In this document: positions 58,330-64,000 of the stretch, in pieces
How the letters are laid out: each line of letters opens with the position of its first letter
How positions within the stretch are numbered: the first letter of the stretch is position 1
Assembly (NCBI RefSeq): GCF_019443745.1
Contig: NZ_CP050948.1
Coordinates: forward strand, 992,001-1,056,000
Source: Iamia sp. SCSIO 61187
GTDB lineage: Bacteria > Actinomycetota > Acidimicrobiia > Acidimicrobiales > Iamiaceae
Direction of reading: 5' to 3'
DNA length: 64,000 nucleotides
Notes under the pieces: generated by a model
The model's input: the letters and a program-made list of their open reading frames with translations, nothing else
The model's database searches: none
Told to the model about the DNA's origin: nothing
Translations under genes and position numbers: made by a program

Positions 58330-59924
58330 CGACCGTCGACGCCATCGTGATCGGGGCCGGGCCCAACGGCCTCACCGCCGCCAACCTCCTCGCCGACCGG
58401 GGCTGGGACGTCCTGGTCCTGGAGGCCAACGACGAGCCGGGTGGCGCGGTCCGGACGGGCGGGGTCACCGCGCCCGGCTTCCGCAACGACCTGTACTCGG
58501 CCTTCTACCCCCTGGGCGCGGCATCGCCGGTGATCACCGGGTTGCACCTCGAGGACCACGGGTTGCGCTGGGTGCACGCCCCCCACGTCCTGGCCCACCC
58601 CCGGCCGGACGCACCCGGCGCGCTGCTCGACCGGGATCCCGCCGTCACCGCCGCCTCCCTCGACGCCGACACCCCCGGCGACGGCGACGCCTACCTGGAG
58701 CTCCACGCGCGGTGGGAGCGGGTCGGGCCCGCCCTCATCGCCGGCCTGCTGAGCCCGTTCCCGCCGGTGCGGGGCGGCATCCGGCTGGCTGCGGCCACGC
58801 TGGGCCGCGACGCCCGCGACACGGCGCGCATGGCGATCATGCCCGTGCGCCGGATGGTCGAGGAGCGCTTCCGGGGCGAGGCGGCGCGCCTCCTCTTCGC
58901 CGGCAACGCCCTCCACGCCGACCTCACCCCCGAGAGCGCCGGCAGCTCGCTGTTCGGGTGGCTGCTCGTCGCCCTGGGGCAGACGGTCGGGTTCCCCGTG
59001 CCCGAGGGCGGGGCCGGGCAGATCATCGCCGCCATGGTGCGCCGGCTCGAGGCCGGGGGCGGTGCCCTGCGCACGGGGACTCGCGTCGAGACCGTGCGCG
59101 TCGAGCACGGGCGGGCCACGGGCGTGGTGATCGCCGGTGGGGAGGTGGTGCACGCCCGGCGGGCGGTGCTGGCCGACACCCACGTCGTCGCCCTCTACGA
59201 GCACCTGGTCGGCGTCGAGCACCTGCCGGCGAAGGTCGTCGCCGCCCTCGACCGGTTCCAGGCCGGCTCGGGCACCATCAAGGTGGACTGGGCCCTGTCC
59301 GGCCCCATCCCGTGGATCGACGAGGGCGCCCGGCGGGCCGGGACGGTGCACGTCGCCCACTCGCTCGACGAGCTGACCCGGTCGGCGACCGACCTGGCCG
59401 TCGACGCCATCCCCGCCGACCCCTTCCTGCTCATCGGGCAGATGACCACGACCGACCCGACCCGCTCGCCGGCGGGCACCGAGTCGGCCTGGGCCTACAC
59501 CCACGTCCCGCAGCTGACGCGACGCGACTCCGGGCCCGACGGCCTCACCGGCCGGTGGGACGAGGCCGAGCTGGCGACCTTCGCGTCCCGCATGGAGGCG
59601 CGCATCGAGGAGCTGGCCCCCGGGTTCGGTGACCTGGTCCTGGCCCGGCACCTCGCCGGCCCCCACGAGCTGGAGGCCGCCAACGCCAACCTGCGCGGCG
59701 GGGACATCGGCGGCGGCACCTCGCAGCTCCACCAGCAGCTGCTGTTCCGGCCGCTCGGCGGCGCCGGCGCCGGCCGGGCCGAGACGCCGATCGCCGGGCT
59801 CTACCTGGCCTCGGCGTCGGCGCACCCCGGCGGTGCGGTCCACGGCGCGTGCGGCGCCAACGCCGCCCGCGCCGCGGTGGCCCACGACCGCCTCCAGCGC
59901 CTCCGCTCGCGCCTCCCCGTCTGA
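58326..59924 (+). CDS. FAD-dependent phytoene-desaturase-like oxidoreductase
   Basis: 532 residues. N-terminal dinucleotide motif VIGAGPNGLTAANLLADRGW with the acidic residue in VLEANDEPGGAVRT; C-terminal FAD motif LYLASASAHPGGAVHGACG. Similar to CrtI/NDP-type oxidoreductases and to human PYROXD2-like proteins. Substrate unknown; likely a polyene or lipid. Third gene of the SRPBCC-PAP2-oxidoreductase operon. Confidence 0.92.
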   Translation: MTTVDAIVIGAGPNGLTAANLLADRGWDVLVLEANDEPGGAVRTGGVTAPGFRNDLYSAFYPLGAASPVITGLHLEDHGLRWVHAPHVLAHPRPDAPGALLDRDPAVTAASLDADTPGDGDAYLELHARWERVGPALIAGLLSPFPPVRGGIRLAAATLGRDARDTARMAIMPVRRMVEERFRGEAARLLFAGNALHADLTPESAGSSLFGWLLVALGQTVGFPVPEGGAGQIIAAMVRRLEAGGGALRTGTRVETVRVEHGRATGVVIAGGEVVHARRAVLADTHVVALYEHLVGVEHLPAKVVAALDRFQAGSGTIKVDWALSGPIPWIDEGARRAGTVHVAHSLDELTRSATDLAVDAIPADPFLLIGQMTTTDPTRSPAGTESAWAYTHVPQLTRRDSGPDGLTGRWDEAELATFASRMEARIEELAPGFGDLVLARHLAGPHELEAANANLRGGDIGGGTSQLHQQLLFRPLGGAGAGRAETPIAGLYLASASAHPGGAVHGACGANAARAAVAHDRLQRLRSRLPV

Positions 59925-59962
59925 GGCCGCTTCACCCGGGGCCCGTCGGGGAGGGCCGCGCC

Positions 59963-60421
59963 ATGACCGCAGACGGCACGAAGATCCAAGAGCTGGTGGA
60001 CGGCATCCCGATCGCCATGGTGACGACCCGCGGGCCCGACGGCGAGCTGCGGGGCCGGCCGCTCGCCGCCCAGCGGGTCGACGCCGACGGGACCATCTGG
60101 TTCCTCGTCGACCGCCACGCCGAGTGGGTCCGGCCCGACCTCGGAGAGACCAGCGTCGCCTTCGTCGATGACACCACCTGGGTGTCGGCGACCGGGTGGT
60201 CGACGACCACCGCCGACCCGGCCGTGCTCGAGGACCTGGGCGACCCGGTCACCGACACCTGGTTCGAGGACGGGGCCGAGCCCATCGCCCTGCGGGTGGT
60301 CGTCGACCACGCCGACTGGTGGGACGCCCCGGGCCGCCTCCGCCAGATGTTCGCCCTGGCCGGCGCCAAGGTGGTCCGACACCAGCCGGACATGGGCGAG
60401 CGCGGCGTCGCCGAGCCCTGA
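59963..60421 (+). CDS. Pyridoxamine-5'-phosphate-oxidase-like (general stress protein 26-type) protein
   Basis: 152 residues: IQELVDGIPIAMVTTRGPDG, LRGRPLAAQRVDADGTIWF, VAFVDDTTWVSATGWSTT. This is the split-barrel FMN-binding fold of GSP26/PNPOx-like proteins that often act as flavin reductases or F420-linked enzymes. ATG at 59963 with GGGGAGGG upstream. Stress role is inferred. Confidence 0.88.
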   Translation: MTADGTKIQELVDGIPIAMVTTRGPDGELRGRPLAAQRVDADGTIWFLVDRHAEWVRPDLGETSVAFVDDTTWVSATGWSTTTADPAVLEDLGDPVTDTWFEDGAEPIALRVVVDHADWWDAPGRLRQMFALAGAKVVRHQPDMGERGVAEP

Positions 60422-60435
60422 CCTCCCCGCCCCGA

Positions 60436-60469
60436 GATCGGATCGGCCGCCCGTGCGACCGATCCGATC
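60436..60469. terminator. Bidirectional hairpin between convergent genes
   Basis: 11-bp perfect arms GATCGGATCGG and CCGATCCGATC with a 12-nt loop, between stops at 60421 (plus) and 60482 (minus). Confidence 0.7.
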
Positions 60470-60481
60470 ACAGCCGGGCGG

Positions 60482-61669
60482 CTAGGGCTGGAGGACGACC
60501 TTGATGCAGCCGTCGTCCTTCTTCTGGAACGTCTCGTACATCTCCGGGGCCTGCTCCAGCGGGACGCGGTGCGTCGCCAGGTCGAGGGTGCCCAGCGGGT
60601 CGGTCTCGTCGTCGACGAGGGGCAGGATGTCGTCGACCCAGCGCCGGACGTTGGCCTGGCCCATGCGGATGGTCAGCTGCTTGTCGAACATCTGGAGCAC
60701 GGGGAGCGGGTCGGCGGCCCCGCCGTAGACGCCGCTGATCGAGAGGGTGCCGCCCCGGCGCACGACGTCGATGGAGGCGAGCAGGGCGGCGAGGCGATCG
60801 ATGCCGGCCTTCTGCATCAACGGGTCGGCGACCTTGTCGGGCAGCAGGCCGACGAGGGCGTGGGCCAGCTTCCCGGCCCCCGAGCCGTGGGCCTCCATGC
60901 CCACCGCATCGATCACCGCGTCCGGGCCTCGTCCGCCGGTGCGGTCGCGCAGGAACCCGGCGAGGTCGTCGCCCTGCTCCTGGAAGTCGACCGGCTCGAT
61001 GCCGTGGCGCTCGGCCATGGCCAGGCGCTCGGGCACCAGGTCGATCCCGAAGACCTGCGACGCGCCCTGCAGGCGGGCGATCCGAGCGCTCATCTGCCCG
61101 ATGGGCCCCAGGCCGAAGACGGCCACGGTGCCGCCCGGGGGGACGTCGGCGTAGGCCACCGCCTGCCAGGCGGTGGGCAGCACGTCGGACAGGAAGAGGT
61201 AGCGGTCGTCGGGCGGCCCGTCGGACACCTTGACCGGGCCGTAGTGCGCCTGCGGCACGCGGAGGTACTCGGCCTGGCCGCCGGGGACCTGCCCGTAGAG
61301 CTTGGTGTAGCCGAGGAGGGCGGCTCCCGTGCCGTGCTCGTGCACCTGGGTCGTCTCGCACTGGGACTGGAGGCCCTGGGAGCACATCCAGCAGCTGCCG
61401 CACGAGACGTTGAAGGGGATGACGACCCGGTCGCCCGGCGCGACGTGGGTCACCGCCGAGCCCACCTCCTCGACGATGCCCATCGGCTCGTGGCCGAGGA
61501 TGTCGCCCTCCTCGAGGAAGGGCCCGAAGAGCTCGTACAGGTGCAGGTCGGAACCGCAGATCGCCGTCGAGGTCACCCGGATGACGGCATCGGTGTCCTC
61601 CTCGATCTTCGGGTCGGGGACGTCGTCCACCCGGACGTCACGCTTGCCGTGCCACGTCAGTGCCTTCAT
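60482..61669 (-). CDS. Zinc-dependent alcohol dehydrogenase (formaldehyde-dehydrogenase-like)
   Basis: 395 residues. Catalytic zinc ligands C (ICGSDLHLY) and HE (GHEPMG); structural zinc cysteines in CGSCWMCSQGLQSQC; Rossmann motif VAVFGLGPIGQMSARIARLQ; long insertion after DAVGMEAHGSG as in glutathione-independent formaldehyde dehydrogenase-like members. NAD(P)-dependent; substrate unresolved. ATG at 61669 with GGAGATCGATGC upstream. Single gene. Confidence 0.93.
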   Translation of the reverse strand: MKALTWHGKRDVRVDDVPDPKIEEDTDAVIRVTSTAICGSDLHLYELFGPFLEEGDILGHEPMGIVEEVGSAVTHVAPGDRVVIPFNVSCGSCWMCSQGLQSQCETTQVHEHGTGAALLGYTKLYGQVPGGQAEYLRVPQAHYGPVKVSDGPPDDRYLFLSDVLPTAWQAVAYADVPPGGTVAVFGLGPIGQMSARIARLQGASQVFGIDLVPERLAMAERHGIEPVDFQEQGDDLAGFLRDRTGGRGPDAVIDAVGMEAHGSGAGKLAHALVGLLPDKVADPLMQKAGIDRLAALLASIDVVRRGGTLSISGVYGGAADPLPVLQMFDKQLTIRMGQANVRRWVDDILPLVDDETDPLGTLDLATHRVPLEQAPEMYETFQKKDDGCIKVVLQP

Positions 61670-61752
61670 GCATCGATCTCCTGGTTCGGGGGTCCCGGGG
61701 ACCTCCCCACCCGACCTCGGCTCACGCAGCGCTCCTCCGAACTGGTGACGCG

Positions 61753-62460
61753 TCAGCACAGGGCGCTGAGGTAGGAGGCGAAGCCGCCCTCGAGCCGGCT
61801 CGTCAGGCGCCCGCTGGTGGTGACCCGGAGGTCGTCGACCCCGATGGTGCGGGCCCCGGCCCGGGCCAGGCGGTCCCACAGCTCGCGGTCCTCGCCGCAG
61901 GCGGCGGGACCGCACCCGCCGACGGCGCGCCACCACGACGCCCGGACGCCGAGGTTGGCCCCGTGCACGTGCCCGTGCCCCAGACCGGTCCCGCCGGGGG
62001 CGAGGGAGGCGACGTAGCGACCGGGGAGGGCGGGGTCGGAACCGGACCAGTCGACCCCGACGAGGCCGGCCACCCCGTCGTAGCCCCGCCGGGCCCAGCG
62101 CAGCTGGGTGTGGAGCCACGTCGGGTCGACGTTGGTGTCGGCGTCGGTGGTGGCGAGCCAGGTGGCCTCGGGCGCCCCGCCGGCGTGGGCGAGGGCGGTC
62201 TCGAGGGCCAGCGCCCGGGCCCGGCCCACGCCCAACCCGGTCGTGGTGACCACGCTGCCGGTCACGCCGGCGTCGCGGAGGGCGGCGTGGGCCCGCTCGG
62301 CGGTGCGGTCCGTGCAGCCATCGGCGACCACGACGACCGACACCGGGACGGGGCTGCGGCGAGCCGCCCGTCCCAGGGCGACCAGGCAGGCCTCGATGGT
62401 CGTCTCCTCGTCACGGGCCGGGATGCCCACGGCGACGGCTGTCACGGCCTCGGGACTCAT
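61753..62460 (-). CDS. Family 2 glycosyltransferase
   Basis: 235 residues. GT-A fold: AVGIPARDEETTIEACLVAL, VVVVADGCTDRTAER, LATTDADTNVDPTWL with the DxD-like DAD, and an ED in CGEDRELWDRLARAG. Transfers a sugar from a nucleotide donor. Overlaps the methyltransferase stop by 4 bp and is last in a minus-strand operon. Product unknown. Confidence 0.9.
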   Translation of the reverse strand: MSPEAVTAVAVGIPARDEETTIEACLVALGRAARRSPVPVSVVVVADGCTDRTAERAHAALRDAGVTGSVVTTTGLGVGRARALALETALAHAGGAPEATWLATTDADTNVDPTWLHTQLRWARRGYDGVAGLVGVDWSGSDPALPGRYVASLAPGGTGLGHGHVHGANLGVRASWWRAVGGCGPAACGEDRELWDRLARAGARTIGVDDLRVTTSGRLTSRLEGGFASYLSALC

Positions 62461-63026
62461 CGCTGCAGCACGTCCAGGACGAACCCCTCCTCGACCAGGC
62501 GGCTGAGGGACGTGAGCCCGGGGTGGGCGCGGAGGCGCTCGTGGACCTCGTCGCCGGTCCAGGTGTGCTCGTCGACCGAGGGACGGTGGTGGACGGCAAC
62601 CAGGTCGCCGCCGGGGACCAGGGCCTCCACCGCCCGGTCGAGGACGGCGTCGAGCTCGGGCGAGGACAGGTAGTACAGGACCTCCGAGAGGACGACGAGG
62701 TCGAACGATCCGGCGGGCCAGTCGTCGGGGATGCGGCCCTCGACCACCGTCACCCCGGGCAGCCCTGCGCACCGCTCCCGCGTGGCGGCCACGCCGCGGG
62801 GGTGACGCTCCATTGCCAGGTGGTCCGGGGAGCGGGCGGCGAGCAGGGTCGTCAGCACCCCGATCCCGCAGCCCGGCTCGAAGCTGCGGTCGTAGCGGGG
62901 GCGCGGGAGGGCGGCAGCCGTGAGCCGGTACTTGCGGGCCTCGGACCAGCGGGTCGCGTGGGCCCAGGGGTCGTCGCTGCGACCCCACCACTCGTCGAAG
63001 TACGCGTCGGGCGTGGGCGGGCGCAC
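62457..63026 (-). CDS. NodS-like SAM-dependent methyltransferase
   Basis: 189 residues: YFDEWWGRSDDPWAHATRWS, RSFEPGCGIGVLTTLLAARS (motif I), LAMERHPRGV (motif II) and FDLVVLSEVLYYLSSPELD (motif IV). The EVLYYL pattern matches NodS/SAM methyltransferases acting on sugars after N-deacetylation. GTG one base after the PIG-L stop. The sequence PIG-L deacetylase then NodS-like enzyme then GT2 resembles Nod-factor-type logic. Confidence 0.9.
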   Translation of the reverse strand: MRPPTPDAYFDEWWGRSDDPWAHATRWSEARKYRLTAAALPRPRYDRSFEPGCGIGVLTTLLAARSPDHLAMERHPRGVAATRERCAGLPGVTVVEGRIPDDWPAGSFDLVVLSEVLYYLSSPELDAVLDRAVEALVPGGDLVAVHHRPSVDEHTWTGDEVHERLRAHPGLTSLSRLVEEGFVLDVLQR

Positions 63027-63027
63027 G

Positions 63028-63720
63028 TCAGCCGACCCGCACCAGCTCGGGGCCGGCGAGCATCGCCGCCAGCTCGTGGGGGTGGACGACCGGCCCGTCC
63101 TCGGGGTGCGGGCCGAGCGGGTGCAGCTGCGAGCGGAAGCACGCCGCCGCCGCCTCCCGGGCCGCCTGCGTCTCCGGGTCGGGGTGCAGGGCCCGGGCGC
63201 CGTCCCGGGCCGCCCCGCCGTCGCGCACGGCCGCCCAGATGGCCACCTCCCAGAGCGCCGCCCCCCGGCGACGGGCGGCCCGCGCCGCGGCCCGGCCGGT
63301 GGCGTCGTGGTCGGGGTGGCCGTCGTGGCGCCACGGGGCGATGAGGGTGGTGGCGTCGTCGACGGCGGCCTCGATGACCCGGGCCAGCGCGTCCTCGTGC
63401 TCGACGACGGCGCCGTCGGGCAGACCCAGGCGCTCGATCGCCGGCGCCACACCGAGGACGGTGAGGGCCCGGCGCCGCTCGGCGGCCCGCACCGTTCGGA
63501 GCTCGTCCGGGGTGGTGCACCGGGACCAGCGGTGCGACGCCTCGCCGTCGGTGACGGCCAGCACGGTGGTCGCCACCCCCTCGGATCGGAGCCACCGGAG
63601 CAGCACGCCGGTGCCCAGCACCTCGTCGTCGGGGTGCGGCGCGACGACGACGGCCCGGCGCCCGACGGGTGGCGGAGCGCCGTCCCACGTCGGTGCGGCG
63701 AGGGTGGTCGGGGCGCTCAC
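63028..63720 (-). CDS. PIG-L family deacetylase
   Basis: 230 residues. PHPDDE zinc motif in VVVAPHPDDEVLGTGVLL and the third ligand in WRHDGHPDHDATGRAA. Removes acetyl from N-acetylglucosamine-type sugars or related conjugates (as MshB, GPI). GTG overlaps the acyl-CoA dehydrogenase stop. Substrate unknown in this operon. Confidence 0.93.
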   Translation of the reverse strand: MSAPTTLAAPTWDGAPPPVGRRAVVVAPHPDDEVLGTGVLLRWLRSEGVATTVLAVTDGEASHRWSRCTTPDELRTVRAAERRRALTVLGVAPAIERLGLPDGAVVEHEDALARVIEAAVDDATTLIAPWRHDGHPDHDATGRAAARAARRRGAALWEVAIWAAVRDGGAARDGARALHPDPETQAAREAAAACFRSQLHPLGPHPEDGPVVHPHELAAMLAGPELVRVG

Positions 63721-64000
63721 GGGAGGTCCCCGGCGGTGAGGTCGTGGCAGGCCAGCGCGACCGCGGCGGAGAAGGGCTTGAGCTGGCTCAGGTAGACGGT
63801 GAGGTCGGCGACCCGACCGGCGTGGTCGGGCCGGTGGCAGAGGGCCGATGCGCCGAGGGCCCGGGTGGTGAGGTCGAGGACGGCGCGGGCGGCGCGCTCG
63901 ACGCCGAGGCGGACGACGAGCGCCCGCCGGTCGGAGGCGACCCGGTCGTCGGGCCGGGCGTCGATCTCCCCGGCCGCCCGCTCGAGCAGCGCCCACGCCC
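63717..64000 (-). CDS. Acyl-CoA dehydrogenase-like protein, C-terminal part (runs off the window)
   Basis: The last ~94 codons are inside the window: LLERAAGEIDARPDDRVASD, VVRLGVERAARAVLDLTTRA, LGASALCHRPDHAGRVADLT, VYLSQLKPFSAAVALACHDL. These fit the C-terminal helical bundle of acyl-CoA dehydrogenases. Stop overlaps the PIG-L start (GTGA), so this is the upstream gene of the operon. Family call is moderate because the active-site part is outside. Confidence 0.65.
   Translation of the reverse strand, partial: AWALLERAAGEIDARPDDRVASDRRALVVRLGVERAARAVLDLTTRALGASALCHRPDHAGRVADLTVYLSQLKPFSAAVALACHDLTAGDLP

Overview
High-GC, GTG-rich DNA with leaderless-looking starts, class III cyclase, ANTAR, ECF and SigB/F-type regulators, a lone CinA C-terminal domain, an LLM oxidoreductase and Tat/lipoprotein export points to an actinomycete. 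Something near Acidimicrobiia/Iamiales is my guess; this is an inference from gene content, with no marker gene to settle it.

The first ~16.5 kb is a tandem array of integrated metal-resistance islands. The window opens on the last bases of an initiator tRNA-Met gene. The 3' half of that tRNA, each time followed by a rho-independent-type hairpin, recurs at about 9.50-9.57 kb and 16.41-16.50 kb. A tyrosine integrase lies beside the copy at 1 and a 5'-truncated relative beside the copy at 16.46 kb. Island A (1-9.57 kb) holds the integrase, AraC/fatty-acid-hydroxylase genes, and a four-gene overlapping operon: CmtR-type ArsR repressor, Cd/Pb/Zn P-type ATPase, signal peptidase II, and a nucleotidyl cyclase fused to a YHS metal-binding domain. 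It also holds a Met-rich secreted protein gene split by an IS256 element, and a YnfA-like membrane protein. Island B (9.57-16.5 kb) is a copper module: cupredoxin lipoprotein, prolipoprotein diacylglyceryl transferase (Lgt), CopB-type ATPase, lipoprotein cytochrome c, DUF305 protein and a 38-residue Cys-rich peptide. Between them the islands carry two of the lipoprotein-maturation enzymes (Lsp and Lgt).

From 16.5 to 19.8 kb is a graveyard of mobile DNA: truncated integrase, TacA/TacT-like toxin-antitoxin pair, IS256 remnant, VIT1/CCC1 pseudogene, integrase fragment, patatin pseudogene. From about 20 kb the DNA looks chromosomal: frameshifted LLM oxidoreductase, thioredoxin and DUF899 genes around a CsoR-like operator, methyltransferase, TetR regulator with a perfect operator, an aspartate/alanine-exchanger-like transporter, a P450, an ArsR-SRPBCC-DUF1801 operon, a second copy of the cytochrome c, and two adjacent membrane GGDEF/EAL proteins (one intact, one degenerate).

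39.5-49.4 kb is the most unusual stretch. It has a ~1990-residue secreted protein with twelve ~90-residue PKD-type repeats and DUF4214-like C-terminal units, a GNAT acetyltransferase fused to a DUF6916 domain, and, divergent from it by 24 bp, a tightly packed operon: Nif11-like small protein, sulfotransferase, Asp/Asn-hydroxylase-like enzyme, Tat-exported DUF6916 protein and phage-tail-collar (MdpB-like) protein. I propose this as a candidate undescribed modification/display system.

49.4-60.4 kb is a stress and regulation region: ECF and SigB/F-type sigma factors, SDR, CinA, membrane proteins, Hsp20-MerR operon with an operator in its promoter spacer, GAF-ANTAR, SRPBCC, PAP2 and a carotenoid-desaturase-like oxidoreductase. 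The window ends in a Zn-alcohol dehydrogenase and a compact minus-strand operon of acyl-CoA dehydrogenase (partial), PIG-L deacetylase, methyltransferase and GT2 glycosyltransferase.
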